Shown here one piece after another: positions 42,842-51,839 of a DNA stretch of 64,000 nucleotides. How positions within the stretch are numbered: the first letter of the stretch is position 1; the number at the start of each line of letters is the position of its first letter. The notes under the pieces are model-generated. The model had not been told where the DNA came from and ran no database searches. It saw only the letters and a program-made list of their open reading frames with translations. A program made the translations under genes and the position numbers. The DNA comes from Rhizobacter sp. (GTDB taxonomy: Bacteria > Pseudomonadota > Gammaproteobacteria > Burkholderiales > Burkholderiaceae_C), in the NCBI GenBank assembly GCA_019635355.1, contig JAHBZQ010000001.1, forward strand, positions 2,046,001 through 2,110,000, read 5' to 3'.

Positions 42842-43318
42842 TCAGCCCTTCGGGTCGCGCCCGGCGACCTTGGGCACCAGGGCCAGCACGACCAGCGCCA
42901 TCAGCGTGCTCAGCACCGCCGTCATCTCGCGGCCCAGCCCGCAGGCGATGCCGATGGCCGCCGTCATCCACACCCCCGCGGCGGTGGTGAGGCCCTGCAC
43001 GTTCTCTTCGCTCTTGTTCTTGATGATCGCGCCCGCGCCGAGAAAGCCGATGCCGGCGACCACGCCCTGGATCACGCGGCTCATGTCGGCCACCTCCATG
43101 CCGCCTTGCTGCGGCACCAGCACGAAGAGCGCCGCGCCCATCGCCACCAGCATGTGGGTGCGGATCCCGGCCGCCTTGCCCTGGCTCTCGCGCTCGTAGC
43201 CGAGGATGCCGCCCAGCACGGCGGCCAGCAGCAGGCGCAGGACGATGCGGGTGATCTGTTCGGCATCCACCGCATCGGAGAACTCGGTGGCGATGGTGTC
43301 GAGGATGCGATTCCACAT
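42842..43318 (-). CDS. MgtC/SapB-family membrane protein
   Basis: 158 residues from MWNRILDTIATEF, with GGAG eight bases upstream; the longer frame to 43441 overlaps the diguanylate cyclase gene. About four to five membrane helices with the family motifs LGGILGYERESQGKAAGIRT, MLVAMGAALFVLVP and GFLGAGAIIKNKSEENVQGL-TTAAGVW. It lacks the C-terminal ACT-like domain of Salmonella MgtC, so it is the short SapB-like form. Linked in other bacteria to Mg2+ limitation and membrane-potential control. It follows the diguanylate cyclase gene on the same strand, 22 bp apart. Confidence 0.9.
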   Translation of the reverse strand: MWNRILDTIATEFSDAVDAEQITRIVLRLLLAAVLGGILGYERESQGKAAGIRTHMLVAMGAALFVLVPQQGGMEVADMSRVIQGVVAGIGFLGAGAIIKNKSEENVQGLTTAAGVWMTAAIGIACGLGREMTAVLSTLMALVVLALVPKVAGRDPKG

Positions 43319-43340
43319 GTGCTTGCTCCGCGAGCTCGGG

Positions 43341-44486
43341 TCAGGCCCGCACGAGGCGGTTGCGGCCGCCCTGCTTGGCGGCGTAGAGGGCCCGGTCGGC
43401 ACGGTCGGCACGGTCGATGATCTCATCGAGCCCCGCGTCACCCTCGTCCAGCGCCGCCACGCCCGCGCTGAAGGTGAGGTCGAAGCCGAGCGCAGGGTTC
43501 ACGTCGCGGACGATCGCCGCGCGCAGCCGCTGGTCCACGGCTTCGGCCGCCGCCAGGTCCGACATGGGCAGCAGCACGCAGAACTCCTCGCCGCCGTAGC
43601 GGCCCACCAGGTCGGGCTGGCGCACGGCGTGGCGCACGGCCGCGGCGAACAGCACCAGCGCGCGGTCGCCGGTCTGGTGGCCGTGCGAGTCGTTGATGCG
43701 CTTGAAGAAGTCGATGTCGAGCATCAGCACCACCAGCCCTCGCCCATGGCGGCGCGCGAGGTTGACGTGCGGCAAGGCCTGTTCCATCCAGTGCCGGCGG
43801 TTGAGCACGCCGGTGAGGCCGTCGGTGGTGGCCAGGCGCTTGAGTTCCTGCTCGGCCTCGTCTCGGTGGGCGAGCAGGAAGGCCAGCGTGCCCGCCATCA
43901 CGCAGGCATTGCTCACGATGAGGCCGACGATGTTGACCCAGTGCGCCGACTCGAAACGCGGGTACCTCTCCGGTGCCGCCACGACCAGCACCGCGCGGCA
44001 CGCCACCAGCGCACCCGAGGCCAGCAGCGCCAGGCCCGCGAGCCAGCGCCAGCGCCAGTTGCCCTGCGCCTGGGGGCGCACCATCAGCCACGCCAGCCAC
44101 AACATCTGCAGGCCGATGGCGGCGTTGACGACCAGAATGCGCACCACGAAGTTCTGGAACACGAGCCAGTGCACCCCAGCCGTCACCATCGGCACGCCCA
44201 CGACCCAGGGCATCGAGGCAGGCTCGCGCAGGTAGTTCTTGGCCGCCAGGTACATGAAACTGAAGCCGGTGACCATCGCGGCCGAGCCGAGCGTGGCCAG
44301 CTCGCGCGGCCAGCCCCTGTAGGCGGCCACGAGCGCGGCCCAGGCCACCGCCTGCAGCACCAGCGCCACGTTCCACAGCCGCATGCCCGAACGTGTCTTC
44401 CACCCTACGCCGAGCAGCAACGCACCCACGATGAGGGTGAGGTTGATGAACATCGATGCGAACAGGGTGAGCGCGTCAAGCTTCAT
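43341..44486 (-). CDS. Membrane-bound diguanylate cyclase (GGDEF)
   Basis: 381 residues. About seven membrane helices in the first ~205 residues, then a GGDEF domain starting at ATTDGLTGVLNRRHW. Active site GGEEF is intact. An RQPD motif five residues before it matches the RxxD inhibitory I-site, so the enzyme should be product-inhibited by c-di-GMP. It makes c-di-GMP, typically shifting cells from swimming to attachment, relevant in a strain with this many chemoreceptors. No EAL domain. Upstream is thrB in the opposite direction, 134 bp away. Confidence 0.92.
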   Translation of the reverse strand: MKLDALTLFASMFINLTLIVGALLLGVGWKTRSGMRLWNVALVLQAVAWAALVAAYRGWPRELATLGSAAMVTGFSFMYLAAKNYLREPASMPWVVGVPMVTAGVHWLVFQNFVVRILVVNAAIGLQMLWLAWLMVRPQAQGNWRWRWLAGLALLASGALVACRAVLVVAAPERYPRFESAHWVNIVGLIVSNACVMAGTLAFLLAHRDEAEQELKRLATTDGLTGVLNRRHWMEQALPHVNLARRHGRGLVVLMLDIDFFKRINDSHGHQTGDRALVLFAAAVRHAVRQPDLVGRYGGEEFCVLLPMSDLAAAEAVDQRLRAAIVRDVNPALGFDLTFSAGVAALDEGDAGLDEIIDRADRADRALYAAKQGGRNRLVRA

Positions 44487-44620
44487 GCGGCGTGTGTCCA
44501 GTCGGGCGGAGCCGGGCGTGGCGCCGATTGTGGGTTCAATGGAGACGGCCCGGAAGCGCCGCGGCGGACCCGCTGCCTACAATCCCGGCATGACCTCACG
44601 CACTCCTGGCTGATCGAGCG

Positions 44621-45580
44621 ATGGCCGTCTTCACCGAAGTCCCCCACGACGCCGCAGCAGCGCTCATCCACCGCCTGGGCATCGGCGAACTCACCGCCCT
44701 CAAAGGCATCGCCTCGGGCATCGAGAACACCAACTACTTCGCCGACACGACCACCGGCCGCTATGTGCTCACGCTCTTCGAGCGCCTGAGCCACGAGCAG
44801 CTGCCCTTCTACCTGCACCTGATGAAGCACCTCGCCCAACACGGCGTGCCGGTGCCCGACCCGCAGGCCGACGAGACCGGCGAGATCCTGCACACGCTGT
44901 GCGGCAAGCCGGCCGCCGTGGTCAACCGCCTGGAGGGCAGCCACCAGCTCGCCCCTGACATCAGCCACTGCGAAAGCGTGGGCGCGATGCTCGCGCGCAT
45001 GCACCTGGCCGGCGCCGACTACCCGCGCCACCAGCCCAATCTGCGCGGCCTGGCGTGGTGGGCCGAGACCATTCCCGTGGTCGTGCCGCACCTCACGCCC
45101 GAGCAGCGCACGCTGATCGAAAGCGAGCTGGCCTACCAGCAGCAGGTGGCCGCGTCGGCCGCTTATGAAGCGCTGCCCAAGGGCCCGATCCACGCCGATC
45201 TCTTCCGCGACAACGTGATGTTCGTCGGCCACCAGCTCACCGGCTTCTTCGACTTCTACTTCGCCGGGGTCGACACCTTCCTCTTCGACGTGGCGGTGTG
45301 CCTCAACGACTGGTGCACCGACCTGGAAAGCGGCCGTCTCGTGGAAGAGCGCGCCCTCGCCTTCGTCGGCGCCTACGACGCGGTGCGCCCGCTGAACTCG
45401 AGCGAGCGCCGCCTGATGCCCGCGCTGCTGCGGGCCGCCGCGCTGCGCTTCTGGGTCTCGCGCCTGTGGGACTTCCACCTGCCGCGCGACGCCTCCATGC
45501 TCAAGCCGCACGACCCCACGCATTTCGAGCGTGTGTTGAGCCATCGCGTCGCCGAGCCGTGGCATCCGGCCATCGTCTGA
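44621..45580 (+). CDS. thrB: Homoserine kinase (ThrB, aminoglycoside-phosphotransferase fold)
   Basis: 319 residues, the APH-fold ThrB of proteobacteria rather than the GHMP type. MAVFTEVPHDAAAALIHRLG, GIASGIENTNYFADTTTGRY (nucleotide-binding), catalytic GPIHADLFRDNVMF and the metal Asp in GFFDFYFAGVDTFLFDVAV. Phosphorylates homoserine in threonine synthesis. Followed 10 bp later by a BPSS1780-type membrane protein, a pairing common in Burkholderiales. Confidence 0.95.
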   Translation: MAVFTEVPHDAAAALIHRLGIGELTALKGIASGIENTNYFADTTTGRYVLTLFERLSHEQLPFYLHLMKHLAQHGVPVPDPQADETGEILHTLCGKPAAVVNRLEGSHQLAPDISHCESVGAMLARMHLAGADYPRHQPNLRGLAWWAETIPVVVPHLTPEQRTLIESELAYQQQVAASAAYEALPKGPIHADLFRDNVMFVGHQLTGFFDFYFAGVDTFLFDVAVCLNDWCTDLESGRLVEERALAFVGAYDAVRPLNSSERRLMPALLRAAALRFWVSRLWDFHLPRDASMLKPHDPTHFERVLSHRVAEPWHPAIV

Positions 45581-45590
45581 GGGTGGCGCG

Positions 45591-46385
45591 ATGAAACTCC
45601 ACACCGTTCCCGCCAGCCGCGGCGCCCAGTGGGTGCTGCAGGGCCTGCGCGCCTTCGCCTCGCGGCCCATGCTCTACCTGAGCCTCATCGGCATGTGGAT
45701 GCTGCTCGCGGTGGTGGTGCAGATCATTCCGCTGATCGGCACCATCGTCATGTGGGCTGCGCTGCCGCTCGTCACCCTCGGCTTCATGCTCACCACGCAG
45801 CAGGTGCTGCAAGGTGCCCCACCCAACCTGCAGGCCTTCGTGCAGCCGCTGCGCGGCGACCCACGCCGCCGGCGCACGCTGTGGCAGCTGGGCGCCATCT
45901 ACGCGCTCGTGATGGTGGTGGTGATCGGCGGCTTCGCGCTCATCGTCGGCAACGACGTGGCCCTGCCCACACCTCCGCCGCCCGGGTCGAATGCACCCCC
46001 TCCCACGCTCGACCCCCGCCTGCAAAGCGGCCTCCTGTGGATGGCCGCTGCCACCGTGCTGCTGAGCATTCCGTTCTGGTTTGCACCTGCGCTCGTGCAC
46101 TGGGGCGGCCACTCGGCCGGCCAATCGCTGTTCTCGAGCGTGGTCGCGGTGTGGCGCAACAAGGGCGCCTTCATCGTCTACAGCCTCACCAACGCGGCCG
46201 CCGTCGTGGTGGTGGCACTGGCCGCCTCGCTGCTCGTCGGCCTGCTCGGCGTGGCCAGCCAGCAGACGGCGATGGCCCTGCTGGTGCCGATCGCCTTCGT
46301 GATGATGGCCGTGTTCTACGCCTCGCTGTACTTCACCTACGCCGACTGCTTCGGCGCGCCCACCGCAGAGGAGCCCACCGCATGA
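45591..46385 (+). CDS. BPSS1780-family membrane protein
   Basis: 264 residues, about six membrane helices (MLYLSLIGMWMLLAVVVQII, VTLGFMLTTQQVL, LGAIYALVMVVVIGGFALIV, and others) with a Pro-rich periplasmic loop (LPTPPPPGSNAPPPTLDP). The start TVPASRGAQWVLQGLRAFA and SIPFWFAPALVHWGG are typical of this uncharacterised family. Placed directly after thrB and overlapping the next gene by 4 bp (ATGA), so all three are probably co-expressed. No biochemical role known to me. Confidence 0.85.
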   Translation: MKLHTVPASRGAQWVLQGLRAFASRPMLYLSLIGMWMLLAVVVQIIPLIGTIVMWAALPLVTLGFMLTTQQVLQGAPPNLQAFVQPLRGDPRRRRTLWQLGAIYALVMVVVIGGFALIVGNDVALPTPPPPGSNAPPPTLDPRLQSGLLWMAAATVLLSIPFWFAPALVHWGGHSAGQSLFSSVVAVWRNKGAFIVYSLTNAAAVVVVALAASLLVGLLGVASQQTAMALLVPIAFVMMAVFYASLYFTYADCFGAPTAEEPTA

Positions 46386-47131
46386 AGAAGATCGCCCTCG
46401 TCACAGGCGCCGGCACCGGCATCGGCAAGGCCTCGGCGCTGGCGCTGCTGCGCGCCGGCTACGGCGTGGTGCTGGCGGGCCGGCGTGCCGAGCTACTGGA
46501 GAAGGCCATCGCGGACGCAGGCGACCTCGGCCGCGACGCACTCGCCGTGCCCACCAACGTGGCCGACCCGGCCTCGGTCAAGGCCTTGTTCGCCGCGGCC
46601 TTCGCGCGCTTCGGCCGCCTCGACGTGCTCTTCAACAACGCCGGCAGCGGCACCCCGCCCATGCCGCTCGAAGACCTGAGCTACGAGCAGTGGAAGAACA
46701 CGGTCGACGTCAACCTCACAGGCGCCTTCCTCTGCACGCAAGAGGCCTTCAAGATCATGAAGGCGCAAGACCCGCGCGGTGGCCGCATCATCAACAACGG
46801 CTCGATCTCGGCGCACGCACCGCGCCCCTTCACCGCACCCTACACCGCCACCAAGCACGCGATCACCGGCCTCACCAAATCGACCTCGCTCGACGGCCGT
46901 GCGTATGACATCGCCTGCGGCCAGATCGACATCGGCAACGCCGCCACCGAGATGACCGAGCGCATGGCGCGCGGCATCCTGCAGCCCAACGGGCAGATGA
47001 TGGTCGAGCCCCGCATGGACGTGCAGCTCGTGGCCGACGCGGTGGTGCACATGGCTTCGTTACCTCTCGAAGCAAATGTGCAGTTCATGACGATCATGGC
47101 CACCAAGATGCCCTACGTCGGCCGCGGCTGA
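46382..47131 (+). CDS. Short-chain dehydrogenase/reductase
   Basis: 249 residues. Cofactor loop TGAGTGIGKASAL, NNAG motif (LFNNAGSGTPP), and the active site S-Y-K: NGSISAHAPRPF with Ser, then APYTATKHAITGL with Tyr and Lys. GRRAELLE after strand 2 (Arg-Arg) suggests NADP(H). Start overlaps the membrane-protein stop by 4 bp. Substrate unknown. Confidence 0.92.
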   Translation: MKKIALVTGAGTGIGKASALALLRAGYGVVLAGRRAELLEKAIADAGDLGRDALAVPTNVADPASVKALFAAAFARFGRLDVLFNNAGSGTPPMPLEDLSYEQWKNTVDVNLTGAFLCTQEAFKIMKAQDPRGGRIINNGSISAHAPRPFTAPYTATKHAITGLTKSTSLDGRAYDIACGQIDIGNAATEMTERMARGILQPNGQMMVEPRMDVQLVADAVVHMASLPLEANVQFMTIMATKMPYVGRG

Positions 47132-47224
47132 AAACGCCTGCGCCGTGAGAACCGGCACGCGCTTGCACGGGCGTGCTCAGAACTGACTATTCCCTCCCGA
47201 CGTGCTGACGCCTAGAGTGAGCGT

Positions 47225-48454
47225 ATGCGCGTTCTCTTCTGCGCCACCCCCGGCGAAGGCCATGTGCGGGCCCTGCTCCCGCTGCTGCAGGCCCTGCATG
47301 CACGCGGCCACGGCGTGGCCTGGGCGGGGGCGGCCGAAACCCACGCTCTCGTGCCGCCGCATCTGCCAGTGCCCTGCTTCGACGTGGGGCCGGGCTGGCA
47401 GTCGGCGCGGTTTCGCCTCTTCGGCCGCTGGCCCGAGCTGTCGGCCGCGCGCGGCACCGACGCCGCCTCCCGCATCTTCCCCAAGCTCTACGGCGCGGTG
47501 ATCGCCACGCGGATGCTGGCCCCGCTGCAGGCTGCGCTGAACGCTTTCAAGCCCGAGCTCGTGATCGGCGAAAACGCCGCGCTTGCCGTGCCGCTGGCCG
47601 CACAGGCGGCCGGTGTGCCGCACGTCACGCAGGGCGTCGGCATGCCGCTGCCCGCGCACCGGGTGCAAGAGGCCGTGGCCCATCTGACGAGCCACTGGCT
47701 GCGCCTCACCGGCGCGCCGCCGCCGCCCGATGGCGGCCTGTACCGGCACCTCTACCTCGACATCTGCCCGCCCAGCCTGCAACCCGAGCCGCTGCCGGCC
47801 GAGCTGCCTGCGCATTCGCTGCAGCCGATCGACACGACGGCCACGGCACCCGTGGCGCTGGAGCGCCTGGTGCCGCGTGCACTCGCCGCGCAGCGCGAGT
47901 TGCCGCTCGTCTACCTCACCCTGGGCACCATGCTCAACCGGCCCGAGCTGCTGCGCACGGTGCTGGCCGCGCTTTCGGGCTTGCCGCTGCGCGTGGTGGT
48001 CGCCACCGGCCCCGACGTCGAACCCGCGCAGCTGCAGCCCCTGCCGGCCACGGTGCACGCGCAGCACCATGTGCCGCAGGCCGAGCTGCTGCCGCACTGC
48101 CAGCTCGTCATCTCGCACGGCGGCGCCGGCACGGTGTACGCGGCCGCGGCCCACGGCCTGCCGCAGCTCGCGCTGCCGCAGATGGCCGACCAGTTCGTCA
48201 GCACCGCTGCGCTCGCCCACAGCCACGCCGGCCGGGTGCTGCTCGGCGCCGAGCAGAACCTCTACGCCATCCGCCACGCGGTGCAGGAGTTGCTGAGCGA
48301 GCCACGCTTCCGCCAGACCGCCGAGCGGCTGGCCCACGAGATCGCGCAGATGCCGAGCACCGACGAAGTGGCGCAGCAACTCGAACGCTGGATCGAGCAC
48401 GGCCAGCCCGTGCCGCTGCCGGCGCGGCGCAGCGGCTTCAAGCTGCCGGCGTAG
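47225..48454 (+). CDS. GT1-family glycosyltransferase (UGT/MGT-like)
   Basis: 409 residues, GT-B fold. N-terminal MRVLFCATPGEGHVRALLPL and the C-terminal donor site VISHGGAGTVYAAAAHGLPQLALPQMADQF match macrolide-type and UDP-glycosyltransferases that decorate small lipophilic acceptors. No membrane segment. It follows the SDR gene after 93 bp and precedes a convergent LysR gene. No secondary-metabolite cluster is visible, so the acceptor is unknown. Confidence 0.88.
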   Translation: MRVLFCATPGEGHVRALLPLLQALHARGHGVAWAGAAETHALVPPHLPVPCFDVGPGWQSARFRLFGRWPELSAARGTDAASRIFPKLYGAVIATRMLAPLQAALNAFKPELVIGENAALAVPLAAQAAGVPHVTQGVGMPLPAHRVQEAVAHLTSHWLRLTGAPPPPDGGLYRHLYLDICPPSLQPEPLPAELPAHSLQPIDTTATAPVALERLVPRALAAQRELPLVYLTLGTMLNRPELLRTVLAALSGLPLRVVVATGPDVEPAQLQPLPATVHAQHHVPQAELLPHCQLVISHGGAGTVYAAAAHGLPQLALPQMADQFVSTAALAHSHAGRVLLGAEQNLYAIRHAVQELLSEPRFRQTAERLAHEIAQMPSTDEVAQQLERWIEHGQPVPLPARRSGFKLPA

Positions 48455-48466
48455 TCGGGCCAGAGA

Positions 48467-49387
48467 TCAGGCCAGAGAGAAGCCGTCGACCGACTTCGCC
48501 ATGCGCCCCAGCGACTGATCCATCAGCGTCGCGAAGTCGCGCGCCGCGGGCGACAGGTGCTGCCAGTGGCGGAAGGCCCAGCCGATCGACACCGCCGGCA
48601 GGTCGACGATCGGGATCGCCTTCACCGTGCCTGTCTTCGCGAAGTTGTGCGCATGCACCGCCGGCACGATGGCGTGGCCCAGGCCCAGCTCGACGAAGAC
48701 CTTCGCGGTGTCGAAATCGTCGAACACGATCTCGGCCTTGAGCTCGAGACCACGCTCCTGCGCGGCCTGCTCGATGGCGCTCTGGTGCGTGGTGCCGCCC
48801 GACAGCCCCAGGTAGCGGATGCCGGCGAGATCGGCCACGCGCAGCCTGCGCTTGGCCGCGAACGCATCGTCGTTCGCCGCCAGCAGGAAGAGCTGCTGCT
48901 GCGCCACCGTGCGCACGCGGATCCCCCGCGCTGGCTCGCCGATGGTGATGAAGCCGAGGTCAGCCTGCGCGAGCCGCAGGATCTCGAAGCAGCGTTTGGT
49001 CGAGCCCGCGGGCAGGAAGCGCAGGTTCACGCCCGGGTGTTTCTTCCGGAATTTCACGATCGCATCCATCATGAAATGCCGCACCGTGGTGCCGCCCGTC
49101 GTGATGCTCAAGCTCGCCGACTCACCGTGCTGCAGCGCGCGGATGCGCTGAAGGCCAACCTCGATGGCATCGAGCCCTTCGAGCGCGAAGTCTTTCAGCA
49201 CCCGGCCCGCCGCGGTGGGCGCCACACCCCGCGCATGGCGCTCGAAGAGCTTCACGCCCAGCTCGGCTTCGAGCCGCGCGATGTGCTGGCTCACCGCCGA
49301 CTGCGTGCGCTTCAGGTCGCGCGCGAGAGAGCTCAAGCTGCCCGCTTCGCAGGCGGCGACGAGGATGCGCAGGTCTTCGAGGGTCAT
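48467..49387 (-). CDS. LysR-family transcriptional regulator
   Basis: 306 residues. HTH: MTLEDLRILVAACEAGSLSS, LKRTQSAVSQHIARLEAELG; effector domain with SITTGGTTVRHFMMDAIVKF and DLGFITIGEPARGIRV. Divergent from panB with 107 bp between starts, where two dyads lie. The effector is unknown; panB is the apparent neighbour target, but autoregulation alone is also possible. Confidence 0.92.
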   Translation of the reverse strand: MTLEDLRILVAACEAGSLSSLARDLKRTQSAVSQHIARLEAELGVKLFERHARGVAPTAAGRVLKDFALEGLDAIEVGLQRIRALQHGESASLSITTGGTTVRHFMMDAIVKFRKKHPGVNLRFLPAGSTKRCFEILRLAQADLGFITIGEPARGIRVRTVAQQQLFLLAANDDAFAAKRRLRVADLAGIRYLGLSGGTTHQSAIEQAAQERGLELKAEIVFDDFDTAKVFVELGLGHAIVPAVHAHNFAKTGTVKAIPIVDLPAVSIGWAFRHWQHLSPAARDFATLMDQSLGRMAKSVDGFSLA

Positions 49388-49396
49388 GGCGAGCCA

Positions 49397-49432
49397 TTAG
49401 CAGTAGCTAAGAAGATTGCGGCAAATCTTAGC
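49397..49432. promoter_or_regulatory. Paired dyads between the LysR gene and panB
   Basis: TTAGC-AGTA-GCTAA (49397-49410), then GCTAAGA-N13-TCTTAGC (49406-49432) with an inner AAGATT-N6-AATCTT. Two overlapping inverted repeats right upstream of the LysR start fit a LysR operator of the T-N11-A kind. Confidence 0.5.
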
Positions 49433-49494
49433 GTTGACTGCCATCTCGCCGGGTGGCAAGGTGCGCCCCGTCTCCACTCCGTCCCCCTCGACAC

Positions 49495-50349
49495 ATGAAG
49501 ACGATCCGACTCAGCACCCGCGACATCGTCGCGATGAAGGCCCGTGGCGAACGGGTGGCCGCCCTCACCTGCTACGACTACACCGGCGCCCAGATGCTCG
49601 ACGCCGCCGGCGTGCCGCTGCTGCTGGTGGGCGACACGCTGGGCATGGTGGTGCAAGGCGAAGACACCACGCTGCCAGTCACGCTCGACCAGATCATCTA
49701 CCACGCGCGGCTGGTGGTGCGCGGCACGCAGCGCGCGCTCGTGATCGGCGACATGCCCTTCATGAGTTACCAGGCCTCGGCCGACGATGCCGTGCGCAAC
49801 GCCGGCCGGCTGATGGCCGAAGGCCGCGTGGGCGCGGTGAAGGTGGAAGGCGGCGCCGAGATCGCGCCGCTGGTGAAGCGCATGGTCAAGAGCGGCATCC
49901 CGGTGTGCGGGCACCTGGGCTTCACGCCGCAGTCGGTGCACTCGCTCGGCGGTGCACGCGTGCAGGCCAAGGAGCCCACGGCCGCGGTGTCACTGCTCGA
50001 AGACGCGCTCGCGCTTCAGGAGGCCGGCGCCTTCGCGGTGGTGCTGGAGCTGGTGCCGGCCACCGTGGCCGAAGAGGTCTCGAAGCGCCTCAACATCCCC
50101 ACCATCGGCATCGGCTCGGGGCCACGCTGCGATGGCGAGATCCAGGTCTTCCACGATGTGTTCGGCCTCTACACCGACTTCCAGCCGCGCCACACGCGCC
50201 GCTACCTCAACGTGGCGCAGGACATCGCAGCCGCGGCCAAGCGCTACGTGGCCGACGTGGGGGCGCGGCAGTTCCCGGGGCCGGAGCAGACCTCCGACCT
50301 CACGCCTGCGTCGAAAGACAGCTTCAAGTCGCTGCTGGCGCCGCACTGA
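49495..50349 (+). CDS. panB: 3-methyl-2-oxobutanoate hydroxymethyltransferase
   Basis: 284 residues, normal for PanB. It adds a hydroxymethyl group from methylene-tetrahydrofolate to ketoisovalerate in pantothenate/CoA synthesis. Motifs: ALTCYDYTGAQMLDAAGV, LLVGDTLGMVVQG, DMPFMSYQ, KVEGG (metal site), GHLGFTPQSV, TIGIGSGPRCDGEI-QVFHDV. Start at 49495 follows the leader; 14 upstream codons in frame are not conserved. Its last 26 bp overlap the 3' end of the convergent FAD oxidoreductase gene. panC is not adjacent. Confidence 0.96.
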   Translation: MKTIRLSTRDIVAMKARGERVAALTCYDYTGAQMLDAAGVPLLLVGDTLGMVVQGEDTTLPVTLDQIIYHARLVVRGTQRALVIGDMPFMSYQASADDAVRNAGRLMAEGRVGAVKVEGGAEIAPLVKRMVKSGIPVCGHLGFTPQSVHSLGGARVQAKEPTAAVSLLEDALALQEAGAFAVVLELVPATVAEEVSKRLNIPTIGIGSGPRCDGEIQVFHDVFGLYTDFQPRHTRRYLNVAQDIAAAAKRYVADVGARQFPGPEQTSDLTPASKDSFKSLLAPH

Positions 50350-51754
50350 GCGGGCGCAGCAGCACCCCTTGCGCGAGAAGTGCCTGCTGCAAGGCGGGCA
50401 CGCTCACGTCTCGCGGCGGCACGCCCTGCTGCACCGCCAGCGCCGCGGCCACCCCCGCGGCCTGGCCGGTGACCCAGCACTGCGGGATCTCGCGCATGAA
50501 GCCATGCGAGGCGGGGTCGCACGACACGTGCCGGCCGCACGCGAGCAGGCCGTCGAGCGCCTGCGGCACCAGCGCGCCATAGGGGATGGAAATGCTCGGG
50601 AACTTGGGCGACACCGAGGGCGAGAGGCCGATCTCATCGGCCCGCGCCGTGCCGTCGGCCCAACGCGCACGCAGCACACTGTCGACGCCCTTGAGGCGCC
50701 GCGCGTGCCGCACGCCGATCTGCGGCGCGCCTTGCAACAGATAAGCGTTCTCGAAACCCGGCGCGTGCGCGCGGTAGTGCTGCAGGTGCTGCTCCATCGC
50801 ACGCCGCGAGCGCACCTCCACCGCGGTGAGGTCGTCGACGTCGAGTGCCGAGTAGCCCGACTGCCGCGGGCCGAGGAAGAGCGCGATGTCGTCGCGCCAC
50901 GACACGAAGGGTTTGTCGAAGAGGCCACAGGCCTCGCGCCCGCTCTGCATGAAGCCCGCGTAGCGCTCGGGCTCGCCGGTGCGGAAGGCGATCCAGCGCT
51001 GCATATCGACACCGCCGAAGAGCCAGGCGGTGTTCATGCAGTGGTGGATGTCGTCGGCCTCGATGTCGTTGTCGAACGCCGCACCGGCGCGCGCGAAGAG
51101 GTCGCCGTCGCCGGTGGCGTCGACCACCACGTCGGCGAGCACGGCCATGCGACCTTCCTTGCTCTCGAAGCTCACGCCACGCACGCGCTTGTCTTCCACG
51201 ATCGGATCGGCCGCCCACGCGTGGTACACGAGCTTCACGCCTCGCTCGATCAAGAGCTCCTGCGACACGCTCTTGAGCCGCTCCGGGTCGAGCGTGGGTG
51301 ACCAGGTGACGATGCCGTGAAACGCCGCCGTGCGCGGCGCCCAATGTGCGGCACGTGCGGCCTCGGCCGAGCCCCATTCCTCGCGCGGGGGCCCGGCCAC
51401 CGCATCGGCCGGCAAACGCGCGAACACCTCTTCCGCAAACCCGCGGATCACGGGCGTGCCGGCCCAGTCGGTCATGCGGTCGATCCAGATCACGAGGCCG
51501 CCGGTCGAGAGCCCGCCGAGGTGGTTGTAGCGCTCGAGCAGCACCACGTCGGCGCCTTGCCGCGCCGCACTCGCGGCCGCCGCGGTGCCCGACGGGCCAC
51601 CGCCCACCACCAGCACCTGGCAGCGGCGGTAGACGGGCAATCGGCGTGCCGCTTCGGTCACGTGGCCCAGGTCGGCGCGGGTCTCGCGCGTGCTGCTGCG
51701 AGCAAAGACCTCGGAGACCATGATGCGTTCGTCGGTGGGGGTGCGTTCGGCCAT
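50324..51754 (-). CDS. FAD-dependent oxidoreductase (FAD_oxidored family)
   Basis: 476 residues. FAD-binding QVLVVGGGPSGTAAAASAAR and ERYNHLGGLSTGGLV, second nucleotide-contact VVDATGDGDLFARAG, and the C-terminal FAD site ALVPQALDGLLACGRHVS, ending in the GQAAGVAAALAV helix. No signal peptide. Similar proteins are annotated as FAD-dependent dehydrogenases of unknown substrate. ATG 51754 is used; MVSEV at 51721 is an alternative. Overlaps panB tail-to-tail by 26 bp. Confidence 0.85.
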   Translation of the reverse strand: MAERTPTDERIMVSEVFARSSTRETRADLGHVTEAARRLPVYRRCQVLVVGGGPSGTAAAASAARQGADVVLLERYNHLGGLSTGGLVIWIDRMTDWAGTPVIRGFAEEVFARLPADAVAGPPREEWGSAEAARAAHWAPRTAAFHGIVTWSPTLDPERLKSVSQELLIERGVKLVYHAWAADPIVEDKRVRGVSFESKEGRMAVLADVVVDATGDGDLFARAGAAFDNDIEADDIHHCMNTAWLFGGVDMQRWIAFRTGEPERYAGFMQSGREACGLFDKPFVSWRDDIALFLGPRQSGYSALDVDDLTAVEVRSRRAMEQHLQHYRAHAPGFENAYLLQGAPQIGVRHARRLKGVDSVLRARWADGTARADEIGLSPSVSPKFPSISIPYGALVPQALDGLLACGRHVSCDPASHGFMREIPQCWVTGQAAGVAAALAVQQGVPPRDVSVPALQQALLAQGVLLRPLSAAPAAT

Positions 51755-51775
51755 GCAGCGAATCTACCGCGCCAT

Positions 51776-51802
51776 AAAAAAGGCCGCGGGAAACCCGCGG
51801 CC
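51776..51802 (-). terminator. Rho-independent terminator after phoX
   Basis: Stem GGCCGCGGG / CCCGCGGCC with loop AAA; on the minus strand it is followed by TTTTTT. It lies 37 bp after the phoX stop. Confidence 0.8.
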
Positions 51803-51839
51803 AAACGCTCTCATGCTCTTGGTTCGTTCGGCGGGGATC

